Shown: positions 45,532 to 57,756 of the stretch, in pieces
Numbering within the stretch: the first letter of the stretch is position 1
Layout of the letters: each line of letters opens with the position of its first letter
Assembly: GCA_013399695.1 (NCBI GenBank)
Contig: VXAU01000761.1
Coordinates: 112,359 to 176,358 of the forward strand
Length of the DNA stretch: 64,000 nt
Reading direction: 5' to 3'
Source: Formicarius rufipectus
Lineage: Eukaryota; Chordata; Aves; Passeriformes; Formicariidae
The notes under the pieces: model-generated
Seen by the model: the letters and a program-made list of their open reading frames with translations, nothing else
Told to the model about the DNA's origin: nothing
Database searches by the model: none
Program-made: the position numbers and the translations under genes

Positions 45532-47819
45532 TTAATTTTCACTTCCGATAGTCTAAAATAATTTAGCTCTTTCTTTTTGGACTGTGTAAGAAGTTGGTAC
45601 AGACACTTTCATATTGATAAAAATTGATACATGACTCTTTCAAAAACCAAGTTATTTGAGACAAGAAGCAGTGTTTGCTATCTGAAAATGCTATTTCTAA
45701 ATACACAGTGACATTTTGTATAAACTTGAAAATTAAATCCTAATAATGTCCCGTCTCATGTCATCTCCCTCTGCCCCTCCACCCCCACAGTTTTCAGAGT
45801 TAAATCACATATGTTGTTTATAAAGAAAAAAGCATTTCATCTTTTGAGGTGACAGACATTTGCCAGACATTGGTGTTCAGTTCATACCATCATGGGAAGC
45901 AGAACCAAAGACTATCCCTGGTTTGTACATGAAGGACAGTGTCCTGTTGCACCTGCACTGTTTATCGTAAAGTGCATCCTTCCTGAGAAGAACTCTTTTG
46001 GAACATACTTATGCTACTAAAATGCTGTTTTTTAAGGGGCATATTTCTCCGCCAACACAGAACTTGCATCCTTCACTTTCCTGACTTTCTACCCAGATCC
46101 TTACATGGGTCTAGATAAATTTCATGTCATTGATTTTAGTACATTGATTAGTACATCCACAAATAGACTTATATGAATAACCTTAAGATTAATATAATAA
46201 CTACTGAATTAATTTTTTTATTCTGCTTTGTAACTTAAAAAGCTGTATATACTTACTCTGAAAGATGTAGACTTATATTTTGTGGTGCCTGTGTGATTTA
46301 TTTTACCTGAATCTAAAATATTCTTTTTTCCCCTCTATTGGGTGGAATTTGTTTCACCTTTTAAGGAAGATTTAAGCAATGAATCTTAGTGAAGCATTGT
46401 AATTCCCCTTATCATCAGTGGAGGGATACCAGCACCCAGAAAGGGCAATTAATCATACCCATATTTTTTTTTCTTTGAGAAATTATCCAGTTGGAATTAT
46501 ATTTATTATGTTGGAATCGCTATTACACAGGTTCTGCTCCAGGCATTGGTGTTTACCTCATTGCAAATACGGCATGGCAAAAAGTGTAGATTGGTGTAGC
46601 CAGCAGGGAAAAAGAAACTGGCTACCTCAAATTTCTCTATTATGAATGCTGTACCCATGCTGGTAGTAACAAATCCTTTACAACATGCCAGAATTTTCCA
46701 TTACTTTCATGTAGTTTGTTAGGTATGAAGTGTGTAAAACAAACCAAAAGATTCAACCATGAAAAGATGAAAAGAAATCATGAAAATTAGACTTTTGTTT
46801 AGAATACTTTTTATTTTTGTACCAACTCTGAAAATGAATAGTTGCGTTATAATTCTCTTGCATGTGGTTAATCCAGTAACTGTTGTGAGTGGTGACTGCT
46901 CATTTCAGTGTTCGAATCAGTATCTGTCCGATAGTATTTCAATACATTGTAAATCATTTTCTCAAGTAGTGTAGATCACTAATTTCCTTTGGAAGAGAAC
47001 CAATCAACATATTATTCAGGACACACCTGGAGGGCAATTTGCTTGACTCAAGTTTTGTGAAACAGAAATGACACAATGTTAATTTGCTTTTAAACTCCTT
47101 GCCATGTCTAGGGGTTAAATAAGCAATTGGATGAGACCGAACTGAACACATTGAGATATCAGCCATGTAGGCTGCTTATTTTACTTAATTATGATGGAAA
47201 AGCTTTTTATATGAGTAGTTAACATGTTCACATTTTCCACACTGGGCCTTTTCAGAAATCTCAGTGACAAATTCTTTGTTAATTTATATTCCACTTGCAT
47301 TTGAAGCAAATATGTCCACAGAGTTTAAATGTTTCTGATTTTTTTCTCTCTGCATTGTTACTGTTTTTATTACTTTACATTGTGACTTTTACTATTTGTG
47401 GCATTGGGAAGATATGCAGTTCTTTAGAGAGGTATATTGGTAAATAAAGTCTATAAGAACACTCACACTTAGGATCTGATTATGTGTTTACAAACATTTA
47501 TATTAAAATATTAATATGTTATTTACACTATTAATTTATTAACTGATCAATTAATACATGACAGCTATTTGCATAAATATGTTCTCAGTCTCTATCATCA
47601 GTAATGTTAGCAATTGTAATCATAAGCATATTTAATCTACCTTTCAGTTAAGCTTACTGCAATTGATTTGGATGATTGGAACAATCCCTGGAATCTAGTC
47701 TTGTATCATAGAGGATTTCACTTGAAAAGTGAGTACCAGATTACCTTTCACAAGCCACTATCTTAATGCTAACATATTCAGGCTACCACTTCCAGCAGCC
47801 CCAGGCCTAGAATTCTTCA
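45532..47819. other. Spacer, nothing recognised
   Basis: AT-rich. Open frames at 46418-46645 and 46954-47166 have no recognisable features. No repeat family recognised. Confidence 0.45.
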
Positions 47820-48945
47820 TGTATATCCTGATGCCAAGAAACTTGGGGTCTCTGTTCAGACTCAGGGATACGGGTGGCTGCTGCTATCATTTCAACCAGT
47901 GGTGAGTTTCACACAGACACACAGAGGACATAGACATGGAGTCCCAACATGGACAGTCCCACAGACAACCACAGACAAGGTGCTGGCCTCTGCAGCTCCC
48001 ACACTCAGGACTTACACTAGGCACAGGGACACACAGCCATGTCCCCTCCTCCTCTTGGTCTGGCAGAAGCAGAAGGTCACTAATGCAGCACACACACCAC
48101 ATTGCCCAGGTTCACAAGCACATGCAGATTGGCAGATCCCCTGAGCATCAGCACAGCCCCTCAGCCTGCCAAATACCCCTACCCAGATTCCAGTCCCTGT
48201 TACCCATCCCGTGAGTCCCTGACTCAGTGGGTGGTCCTGCTGGGTATTCATTGCATACATACACTCACTTGTCCCATAGGTAACCTCCCACTGTAGGTCT
48301 TCCTGAATAAGAACATAGACCCTCCACAAACCTGATAGCCCTGTCCGGACCCTGGGCTCTCTACTCCCCAGCTGGTTTTGGATTGGAGTTTGACAGCAAC
48401 TGCAGACTCACACCCCATGCAAACCCAGTTTGGGGGCAGGAATAGGTGCTAGCCCCCTGCAGCTGGCACCTGGCACATGTGTTGTGACTTGCAGTACCAG
48501 TCTAGCTGCCACTGGTGACCTCCTCAGTCTTCTCACTCATATCCAGCCCTTCGGTAGCTGCTTTTGGGACAACACCACTCCCATCCCAGTGGCTGGAGGT
48601 TAATCCCACCGATTCTAGTAGCTGGCACCACAGGCCAGGGGCACCTACTGTCAGACCTCTCTTGCCAGGGTCCCCAGAAGCTGGCACCGAGCCTTTGCTG
48701 CACTGGCACATGAGATAGGGAGTGAGATTTCTCAGAGAGATTGGTAAAAGAAGATTTAATAAGAAGACAGGGGAGACTGAAGTCCTCAGGTACAGGGTTC
48801 TACTGGACAAGCATGCTGATGAGCCCTATTTTACACCTGACCTGCCCCTTCTATACCCTTTTCCAGTTATTATTTCTCCTCAATCTTCTTCCCTTAATCT
48901 TTCTTTAATAAATTTTTAATACTCCCAAAGTTCCTCCCTGTGACA
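47820..48945 (-). mobile_element. ERV-like repeat family B, long copy with LTR-like end
   Basis: A GC-rich block in AT-rich surroundings. On the - strand it would begin at 48945 with TGTCACAGGGAGGAAC, typical of an LTR start. It then shows AATAAA-like and ATTAAA signals (as TTTAATAAATT near 48904 and TTTAATAAG near 48754), a long GC-rich middle, and at its far end the segment shared with 43863-44205. All frames are short. The shared segment proves a repeat family. The LTR assignment is inferred from the TG start, polyadenylation-like signals and composition. Confidence 0.5.
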
Positions 48946-51316
48946 TCCCGATCCCTCATGTTTCTCCTGTTTCTTGCCTTGTACTGGTTACCAAGTTGGT
49001 CTTCTCCAAAGCTATGCCTGCAATTTCTAATGACTTATCAATTAATGATGGGAATTTTTTTTTTTGAGGGGGGAGGGGAAAAGTTTGCCTCCTTTAGCCC
49101 TTGTCTACTGTTTTTCTGTCTCTGTGTGTTGTTTATCACTTCCCCTGTAACTTATCACCTTTTGAACAGAAAAGATCCTGTATCAGATAACCTGAATGAA
49201 GCTGATGTTCACACATTCCATATAACTTTACAGTATGAATTAGATCTTTTATTTTAAGCAGGATAAATCTATCCCTAAACATAGAAAAAGGATCCAATAC
49301 CATCAAGCTTATTTGTATTTCTGAAATATTTTGTTACCAATATCATATGGCAGCATAATTCCCATTGTCCAGATCAGCAGGTACATGCTGCTTCTGTCAG
49401 TAAAAACTTGATTTATAAAAACTTGATTTATGCAACCTGAGGAAATGCTATAGCATACATCTTAAAGTAGAAAATGATAAAACAATACACTTCACGTATT
49501 GTCTGATATAAGGTCACTTTGACTTTCTTATTATACCAGGGAAGTGGTTAACTTAATGGCTCTGAAAATTAGTAATTTTATTACAACAGTATAGTAAAAC
49601 CTGTGAAATTAAATTTGTAATTATACTATGCCAAATGCATTTAGGAAACAATTATTTTTTAAAGAAATATACTTTTTTTACTAGAAACATATCACTGTGC
49701 TATATTTTTTATTTCTTATTTTACTGAGCTCCTTGTTTGAAAACTTTTAAGCTGAAGAAAATGTGTAGAAGTAGTCTTTCTGGTTTCACATAGAGACAGC
49801 CTTTAGTAGGATAATGTAAACTGCTGTGACATAATGCAATTTAACTTTTAACACAGCACTATATTACTAAAAAGTAGTCTAGGCTATTGTAATGTTACCA
49901 GCAATCTGCTGGCAAAAACTGTAAAAGAATTACGCACTCCCTATCCTGACAGAACATAAACTAGTTATAGACTACCTCTCCTGGTTGAACCACGTGGATT
50001 AATTCTGTCTACACCACCTGTGTATTTAAAAAAGTGCTCAAAAGGTTTATAAAATTGCATTCAGCTCTATGTAGATTTGCAGTTACTCATGCAAGACTAT
50101 GCATTTAACAGCACACCAGTATGTCTGGTTTCTGAGGCAGACAGTCCAGCATGACAGTGGCTTTTACATCTGGTTAATATGGTGTGTCTTCAAATATCTG
50201 ACCAGCTCTTACTTCTACAGTCATTGGGTCGGTAGTGTGTTATCAATTACTACTTTTATTCAGATACTTGGATTCATTATGAAATATTTAAACTCAGTAA
50301 GCTAACCTTAGACCTTAACACTTCTGATTCTATTGCCTTGTATAGTTACACTGCTGAAAATACACACTGTGGTTTTCTAATATAGGACTTGCAGTACTGG
50401 GAAATTTTATAGATAATAGGGAAGTTATTTATTTCCTAAATATCAGAGAAATTCATGAAAGGGGAAATATTTCATTTACGTATTATAATGTGGTATTAGA
50501 TTACAGAAGTAAATTCAGATAAATTTCCCATGCAAGGGGTGCAAAACACAAATCAATGTATCATGATATTGGAAAAAATGCATTCCAATTTACTAGCTAA
50601 GTATCTGCACAGCAGTTAAATAAGACAAAAGACCAGCTGTAATAAAATATATGCATATAATAAATACATGTTAATTTGAGATAATAATAAATAATTACTT
50701 TGGTACAGAGCTACATTCAGTAGGACGGCAAGAAATAGAGAGTTATAGCTCATTATTAGGTGAAACTACAATGAAGACCAGCAGTGATATTAAATCTTCC
50801 TGGAACAAGACATACATTTGTAATCATCTTTGGTGTGAACAAATTCAAGGTAGATGAATGCAAGAAAACAAAGATGCTTCCACTGAGTGGTCTAGAAAGT
50901 TATCTAGAAACATGTCCTGAGAAAACAAGATGTAATATACCATGTGTTATTATTTGTGAGTCAAACATTCAAATGTCTGTGTATCTGCATACATGTCATA
51001 CACAGAAACCAATTATGTATGATTCTACACCTGTATACATATAACCAACATATTTATAGATGAATAGACAGATAGGAGGTTAGATAGCTAGCTAGAGACA
51101 AAGAAAGAGATATTTATGGGTATATGATTCAGTAATTTATAATCAACTAGAGATCTAAGACATATATTTCAACATTGTTCAGGTCTTAAAAAAAAGGCTA
51201 TGCCACTTTCAGCACGCCTCATTTTAAACAGAGAGGAAATGATGTCTAGAGGATATACTTGTCATATTACTCCCTTTTGAATCTCTGGTTACTCAGAATG
51301 CTACTTATCCTGCTCA
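48946..51316. other. Spacer, nothing recognised
   Basis: AT-rich. The 105-codon frame at 48940-49257 starts in the repeat and is unsupported. Poly-T then G-rich sequence at 49050-49080. No exon or transposon recognised. Confidence 0.45.
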
Positions 51317-51453
51317 GAAACTGTAATCTTAAACAAAAGGAGACTTTTCAGTTTACAACAGAATTAGAAACTGAAGTGTATATATATATATATCTATATA
51401 TATATATATATATAGCTAGAAGAAGAGCAAGAGAGTTTACTGTTTGAGGAATT
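51317..51453 (+). repeat. Duplicated 137-bp unit, copy 1
   Basis: Runs from GAAACTGTAATCTTAAACAA to CTGTTTGAGGAATT and contains a (TA)n run at 51379-51414. The same sequence recurs at 52598-52665 and 53192-53250. By eye the copies differ at about one base in eight. Confidence 0.85.
51379..51414. repeat. (TA)n microsatellite
   Basis: Eighteen TA-like units with one interruption (TCTA). It lies inside the duplicated unit. The second copy carries a shorter, degenerate TATAGA version. Confidence 0.9.
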
Positions 51454-51454
51454 T

Positions 51455-52597
51455 TGGTTATATGCTCTTTTAGTAGGTTGTTAGTTTTGTTTATGTAAGA
51501 GAAAGTTGTGTGTTGAATTTAGAATTTAAAATTCTTAAATATGTGTCTCACAGAGGCAGGGGTGGAGTATGTCATAGGTTGCTGTAGCTGAATTTTAGAT
51601 GAAGGGGGGCTACCAGGGTGGCTTCTGTTAGATGCTGCTGGAAGCTTCCCCTGTCCTGTCAAGCCAATGACAGCCAGGTCCAGAAGGAACTTCCTGCTTG
51701 CTGGCCAAAGTCGAGCCAATTAAGAATCATAGTCACTCATCTGTGAGAACATATTTAAGAATTTAGGAGTATTGCGCAGATGAAAATTCCAGCCGTGGGA
51801 TAACAACACAGAGTGAGAGACCAAGGTCAGAGAGGAGGAGGAGAAGGAGGGACCCCACACTGCAGCAGGGCAGTGGGAAGGACTAAAAGTTATTCCATCC
51901 TGCCTGCAGCCCATGGAGATCCATGGGGGTGCACAGACCCCCCTGCAGCCCATGGAGGAGAAGGTGGATGTCTGAAGGAACTATTTCCCTGTGAGAGGCT
52001 CAGGATGGAGCGAGATTCTGGAAGAGACTTGTGGCCATGACTCATGGAGGAGACGACCCACACTGGAGCAAGTTTTTCCCCATGTAGAAGTGTTGCCCGA
52101 GGGGTGGACTCACACTGGAGAGGTCTATGGAGGACTGTCTCCCGTGGGAGGGATCCCATGGGAGCAGGGGAAGGACTCAGAGCTGCAGCCCCCCTGCAGA
52201 TGGTGGTGAGGACTGTGATGGAGGAGGCTGTCCCCCTGCAGCCCATGGAGGACCATTGGGCTGCAAAGACCCAACTGCACCCCATGGAGTGATCCACAGG
52301 ACAAGATCAATGGCAGCAACAACAACTGCCTGAAAAACCCCCATTCCCTGCTCCCTCAAACTGCTGGATAAAGGGAGGCCTGGAAGGAGAAAGATGTTCT
52401 TAAGACTGATATATTTCTTACTTCTTAGTTTTATTATTTTTAGTTTTAGTTCTTATCTTATTAGTAATAAATAAAAATATTTAGCCACTCTGAGTTTGCT
52501 TTGCCATTATCTCTCATTGTCTCATCTCTCTTTTTCCTTTCCTCTGGGAAAGAGGGGGCCTAGAGGTTTGGGTGGACACCAGGTGAAAACTGCCACA
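51455..52597 (+). mobile_element. ERVL-type LTR, about 1.1 kb
   Basis: The centre is a GC-rich array of degenerate units related to CTGCAGCCCATGGAG, ACCCACACTGGAGCA and GGACTGTCTCCCGTGGGAGG, diagnostic of a widespread bird ERVL LTR. It ends ACTGCCACA at 52597. AATAAATAAAAATA near 52467 supplies a polyadenylation signal, and CATATTTAAGAATT near 51750 may be the TATA region. The 5' edge is uncertain: TGG at 51455 is set by the flanking duplication, but TGTGTCTCACAG at about 51541 is another possible start. Overlapping frames on both strands (up to 135 codons) come from the GC-rich repeat and are not genes. No internal ERV genes remain. Confidence 0.75.
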
Positions 52598-53250
52598 GAA
52601 ACTGTAATCTTAAACAAAAGTTGACTTTTAGGTTTACAACAGAAATAGAAATTGAAGTATATCTATGTGGGAATCAATTCACAATTTATAGCATGGAAAG
52701 AGTCCTGCCAAAAATAGGCTGGTGATAGGAATCAACCAGAAAATTATAATGCTTTAACTGATGTGTGTAATGTTGTTTTAAGTGTCTTTTTGCCTTACCA
52801 CGGCTTCTTCTTCCCAGAAATGCCCCCTGTATGCTCGGAGGGGCGGGAAGAAATTGCAACACCATGTTACCTGAAACTCCCTCCTACTGGAATGTAAATC
52901 TCACTACCCCTATTGGCCCAGAGTCAGACCCCACCCCCCCTTGGTGGGTTTGAACCCCTCCAAAGTCTATATAAACCATTGATCAACGTATAAGCTTGCT
53001 GTTTTGTTCCTCCCTCACTCCTTTCTCTAGGGCTCGCAGGGGCCACGTGGTGGGGGGAAGGGTGGGCAGCACACACTCTCTCCTAGGTTATGGACTAAAA
53101 CTCCAGGACCAGGGGACTAAAACATACCGTGGCAGACCTCATTTCTACAAAAACAGCACCAACGAGGTGTAAAGAATCCCATCCGGGATCATATAGATAT
53201 ATAGATATATGGGTAGAAGGAGAGCAAGAGGGTTCACTGTTTGAGGAATT
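52598..53250 (+). repeat. Duplicated 137-bp unit, copy 2, split by an LTR
   Basis: The left part (52598-52665) matches the first half of copy 1 through GAAGTATATCTA. The right part (53192-53250) matches its second half through CTGTTTGAGGAATT. Between them lies the family A LTR. After 53250 the sequence diverges (ATGAAATGCAATAG), while after copy 1 the ERVL LTR begins. Confidence 0.85.
52666..53191 (+). mobile_element. ERV LTR (family A), about 526 bp
   Basis: Begins TGTGGGAATC and ends CCGGGATCA. It shares with the copy at 9720: GGAAAGAGTCCTGCCA, CCACGTGG followed by a G run, TCTCCTAG, ATGGACTAAAA, CACCAACGAGG and a CCGG-rich end. The TATA box is TCTATATAAACC near 52966. Where the sister copy has AATAAAGCTC, this one reads GTATAAGCTT, so its polyadenylation signal is degraded or displaced. 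U3 is about 160 bases longer than in the sister copy. Flanks TATCTA and TATAGA could be a decayed target-site duplication but lie in TA-rich repeat, so this is weak. Confidence 0.75.
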
Positions 53251-53999
53251 ATGAAATGCAATAGAATAGCCGTGATTCCTGAGCAAGTACTTCATAGAGT
53301 ACAGGTAGATTATTAGAAGAATAAGCCTAAATTCTGTTTTGTAAAGGGAACATTTTCCTGACAGCTTATATCTGAACTGGCACTTCTCTTGAGGATTAGT
53401 GGCACATCATTTTCTCTTTCTATTCAGTCTAACTGTCTTATATACTGAACATAAACATAGGCAAAAGAATTTTGTTATTCTCTCTACATCCAATCTGTCA
53501 GCCTGCTGTGAGCAGAAACAGTAATGTTCTGTAAAGAAATGTACTTCTTCAATGACCATATTAATATTATCTGCAGTTTACTCTTAACTGCTTTTTATTT
53601 CTTCTAAAAATCTTAATTTCTAATCAGACTTGACAATGTCATTTTATAAAGAACCTCTGCCTGCTGGTGAATACAAGACAAATTCCTTCTGAGTGTTATA
53701 CACACCTACCTTGCTTTAAAGACAAATATTGGGATGGAAACTTCAATAAATGAGCTCTTTTCCTTATTAAGATCTCTCATTTTTATTCCCACTATTCCAG
53801 AGAGGAAAAAAAGAAAGAGTTTTAAAGGAAAAAATAAGACTTTACAGACAAAAAAATTAAGCAGCAGGAACAACAATACAAACAAAACAGTTCAACCCAA
53901 CAATAGACAGAGATTGCCTCTAGTATTCCCCCAGCCTTTTATGTACAGACATATATAGGTATAATGATGACCAGCACATGTTTCTCTTCTCTCTTCCCC
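53251..53999. other. Spacer, nothing recognised
   Basis: AT-rich. Purine- and A-rich at 53805-53890. No gene or repeat family recognised. Confidence 0.45.
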
Positions 54000-54700
54000 A
54001 CTGGAGTAAAAAAAAAAAAAAAAAGGAAAAGGAATAGTGTGACAAACAAAGTTCCTGTGGTTCAATGCCCCCTCCTCAAGCTAGGCTAAAATAAACAAAC
54101 AACAAAATCAAAGGGAAAAAGGGGCAAAGCAAGAACCTGGAAAACTATTTTGTCAGGAATAAGCTATGCTGCCAAAAGCACTATAGCAGTCACCACTAGC
54201 AAAGTGGTGACTCTGGTGTTGTAGAAGCCCCTGGAGCAGCTCCCAGTTGCAGAAATGTTGACTTTGGGTTTACAGTGGCTGGGGCTTGCGTGGGGCATTA
54301 CTGACAAGCTCTCCTGGATCAGCAACCAGAGCAGGCAGTGATAGCAAGCTGTGAGGGAGGGTTCCAGGTTGCTTGGCTCCTAAGCTGGTGGACAGCCGCA
54401 GGGACAGTGAGACTCCAGTAGTGGCCACAGTTTTAATTTTACTTTCATTTTCTCCCCTGGTGGAGAAGGGACAGTCCCAGGCTTCTCTGATCCCAGTACA
54501 GCTCAAGTCTGCTTCAGCTCGATTCTCCTCATCTCCTGTGGAAACAGCATCCTATGACCCTGGTGGCAACAGAAAGGTGATCAAAGATGGAGTCCTTTCC
54601 CCTTCTGCCACACCTGCATCTTCTCTTTCCTCCTTCACTGCCTGGCTCAAGTGGAGGTGGGGGTTCATTCTTCAAGACAGTGTTGGAAAAAGGGAATAAA
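54000..54700 (-). mobile_element. GC-richer tract, possible ERV internal remnant
   Basis: Poly-A at 54007-54024 is followed by a GC-richer tract. It has an internal near-palindrome CACCACTAGCAAAGTGGTG (54193-54211). Frames on both strands (54270-54506 - and 54373-54699 +) are short and lack motifs. It lies downstream, in - orientation, of the LTR-like block at 55130-55790, which is the only reason to suspect an ERV interior. A non-viral repeat is equally possible. Confidence 0.25.
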
Positions 54701-55129
54701 ATACAAAACCTCCTTTAACCATGATAACATGATAACAGGCTAAAGAAGTACAAATCTGTGAGCCACATTGACTTCAGTTTAGACTTCCCATAATAAGAAT
54801 CCAATTAATATCACTTATTGAAACAAGAAGACAGCAGAGCTGAAAAAGATTTTGCTACTCTTTCTCCAGAAACGGATGCAGTAACAACAAAGTAGATTTC
54901 CTGTTTTCTAACAGTTTAGAAGGTTTGGTAAAGAGTAGGTGACTCTGAACTGTCACCTTACTTATCCAGTTCAAATATATAATCAGATGGGCAGATTTAT
55001 ATTGTTCATTTTCCAGTGTGAAGATGCAAGACTCCAGTCCTGAAGTCACAAGCTTAACTGGGAGTATTACTTAAAATTATACAAGACTTCAAAAGTTTTG
55101 CCCAATGAACTTTTGTGGGAGCCTCTGTT

Positions 55130-55790
55130 TCTTAATACCTCGAGATAGCCTAAAGAGAAGAAACTACATTTTCCCCAGGAGACACTTTTAATTTTAGGAG
55201 TAAATACAAATTTTGACAAAGGTTTAAAAGGGGTAACATATAACACAGTACGGCATTACACAACACACTGACCTATCACATGCCAACCCACACAACTTAG
55301 CAGAGTATTACCCATTAGTTTTAAGTTACCTAAGTAAAAAAAGAGTAAAGAAAGAGATTAAGAGAAGGAAAAGAAGTAAAGAAAGAGAGAAAGGAGTAAA
55401 GAGAAAGAGAAAATAGAATAAGAAAAGATATTAACAGAAAAATAACTACCATCAAAGAGTTCTACGGAAGTCTGATTCTACATGGTGATGACATGCTCCA
55501 GAGAAGAAATAGGTACCCTGTGCTTCTGTATTTATGTGTTTTGGCCATCTGTGGCCACTTCTTCCAGATGGGAGTGAGCGTGGTGTAGCCAATCAGAGGC
55601 TGGGTTAGGAGTTCCAGAGGTCAAGGTGTGGGTGGGCTACCAGGCTGTCCTTTTGACTGACAGCTATTTTATGTGGAGTCTGTGCTGCAGCCTTGCCATG
55701 TGAGTTCTGTGCACCCTTCCCTCTACACACAAATTGGTTCTGACCCAATAATAAAACAATATTTTCACTGATCTTACAGAAGGTTAAAGA
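55130..55790 (-). mobile_element. Probable ERV LTR on the - strand
   Basis: Read on the - strand, the order is LTR-like. A U3 has GATTGGCTACACC (CCAAT box, as AGCCAATC near 55587), then CATAAATACAGAAG (TATA-like, near 55523-55536). After this comes a long pyrimidine tract (55330-55440) and an AT-rich downstream part ending TCCTGGGGAAAATG. The reading depends on this spacing; I cannot place exact termini or a target-site duplication. Confidence 0.4.
55334..55440 (+). repeat. Polypurine tract, about 100 bp
   Basis: Almost uninterrupted A and G on the + strand (GTAAAGAAAGAGATTAAGAG, AAGAAGTAAAGAAAGAGAG, GAGTAAAGAGAAAGAG). It is a degenerate GTAAAGA-type tandem lying within the probable LTR. Confidence 0.8.
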
Positions 55791-57114
55791 AAAAAGAAAA
55801 TTCAGTTCAAACATCTCTTTTACAATTAGTTTTATGGTATATTGGTCTACTGCTCACACTCAACCCCAACACTCTTACTTTTAATCTATTGTATTTTTTG
55901 TTCTCTCCCTCATTTACAGTTAAGAGAAAAAAGAGGAAGAGAGAAAATTCAGAAATTTCCCCTTAAATGTATTGCAAACTGAACTGACTCTAATAACTGG
56001 TTCAAAGAGAACACGCAGATACCAGAGACAATGTGGTGGTGGCTTGTCCGCAAAATGCTCAGCAGTATGGGTTCTGGGTTTGGTTTCAGTGAGAGCTATG
56101 GCCTAGGTCTGACTACCTCATCCTGGGTGTCAAAATATGTTTAAGCAGCCCTTCAGTGCCTGACTTTTCTCCTGTAAATACTCTTATCAATTAGTGTGGG
56201 ATGTCTCACACCATAAGTTCCTTAGATTTAGCCACCTGCTTTTTTATAATAATCTGGACTTTTTGTTTCATTACCTATATGACATTTTTCCTTTTTCAGT
56301 ATTTTTGCTGTTTATATATATATATATATATATTCCCATTAGAGTTGTACCAAACCTCATTAGCTGTGTGCTCCAAGTTATATAATCACTTTTATTTTCT
56401 TATGGTGACTGAATTTACTAACATGAAGGTAACTCAGAGGAAAAAAAAAATCTCAGTACTCCTCCTGCTTAAATTCTTTTCCAAAATGAAACAAAAATCT
56501 CTATGAAAAGTTGATGTTTCAAAGTGCCCAGAGAGACAAGTGGTAGGCCAAGGCTCAGGTCAGATCAGCTATCTGTTCTGACCATATCAAACTTTTTAAA
56601 GATGCCTGTAACTTGCTAGAGCTAGGTAGTTAAGCACATTGACTACTGAGTGCAAAGAAAGAGTCAAAACATCAAAAAGGTAAATAACACCAAGGGACAG
56701 AAACTAGATCTAAGATTAATAAAGAACAAAGCATTCCTGACAGGTATTGCTGTCACAATACAGATAACTGTGGAAAGTTGTAGAAAAATACACAAAATGA
56801 ATGAAGTTTTACATCCATGAAAATAGTCAGTAATACAGGTGGCATGGTCTAGGGGAAATGAAAATATATGACTGAAAAAACCTAGATTGTCCCTTTAAAT
56901 GAGAAAGACAAAAAAATGATAGCAGTTTACTGAATCAATGCTTTATGTATTGTCACTGAACAGGAAATGGCTCATTTAGTTTGCTTAAAAAAGCAATAGA
57001 TATTTTAAATAACTGTAAAAAATTGAAGTCTCAAAAATAGTGAAATTCACTTTCATAGAATCATAGTTTTGCCTAAAATGGGAGGAAAGAACTCATGAGA
57101 CAATATTAATATAG
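55791..57114. other. Spacer with (TA)n, nothing gene-like
   Basis: Contains a (TA)10 microsatellite at 56313-56332 and T-rich frames of 63-101 codons that reflect composition. At 57055-57070 the string CATAGAATCATAGTTT resembles a CR1 3' tip (-) but loses similarity at once. Confidence 0.45.
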
Positions 57115-57450
57115 ATAAAATAGAGAGCTGGTCTTTAATGAAAGTGCTTTCAGGTGCCAAATATAAGAGCACACCCCAGCATAGAATTCTCACAATTTTA
57201 TAGCTCTAACTAATTACCATATCTACTGTGTATATCCAACCTGAAAACCATTTGCCTTTGGTACCACTCTCACCCATTGAAGCCCTTTCAAGGGTTCTAT
57301 GCCCTCTATCTTATTTTGACTGCAGTATATATTATTCTGGTCTAGGTGTATGTGTCCCAAACAAGACATCCTTGAAAAGATTGTTAAATAGAATTTCAGG
57401 AATGTGGCACAATGCATGAGAAAGGGGTTTAGAAACTGTAAGCTGCTACC
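57115..57450 (-). mobile_element. Possible ERV LTR fragment
   Basis: AGAGCTGGTCTTTAATGAAA (antisense of a TTCATTAAAG polyadenylation region), ATTTTATAGCTCTAACTAAT (antisense TATA region near 57197) and AAGCCCTTTCAAGGGTTCTA resemble a bird LTR in reverse. The self-complementary CCCTTTCAAGGG at 57282-57293 is notable. No termini or target-site duplication identified. The overlapping frames 57223-57417 (-) and 57228-57419 (+) are not supported. Confidence 0.35.
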
Positions 57451-57512
57451 TTAAGTGTGAAAAACTGTACACATATATTAAAATCCAGAAATAAATAAAC
57501 ATTTAAGGCATC

Positions 57513-57756
57513 AATAGAATAGTTTGGGTTGGAATAAACCTTTAAGATCATCTATTTACAACCTCCCTGGCATGGGCAGGGACACCTCCAACTAGACCTG
57601 GTTGCTCAGGGTACCATCCAATTTGACTTTGAACACTGATAGGGATGGGGCATCCACAGCTTCTCAGGGAAACCTGTTTCATTGACTCACTAACCTCACA
57701 GTAAAAGTTTTCCTCCTAATATCAAATGTAAAGGCACTTTCTTTCGGTTTGACTTT
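57513..57756 (-). mobile_element. CR1 LINE 3' fragment
   Basis: ATAGAATAGTTTGGGTTGGA, CCTTTAAGATCATCTA, CATGGGCAGGGACACCTCCA, GGTTGCTCAGGG and TCCTCCTAATATCAAATGTA are the antisense CR1 3' end, of the same subfamily as the 2350 copy. About 245 bases. Confidence 0.9.

Noticed and set aside
48012..48329. 105-codon - strand frame similar to frames at 43855-44043
   Set aside because: The similarity reflects shared repeat DNA. The reading phase is not preserved between copies, so no protein is implied.
51890..52297. Several overlapping frames of 60-135 codons on both strands
   Set aside because: They lie in the GC-rich core of the ERVL LTR, where stops are rare. Open frames in many phases at once indicate composition, not coding.
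57055..57070. CATAGAATCATAGTTT as a CR1 tip on the - strand
   Set aside because: Similarity ends within 16 bases. It is recorded only in the spacer note.
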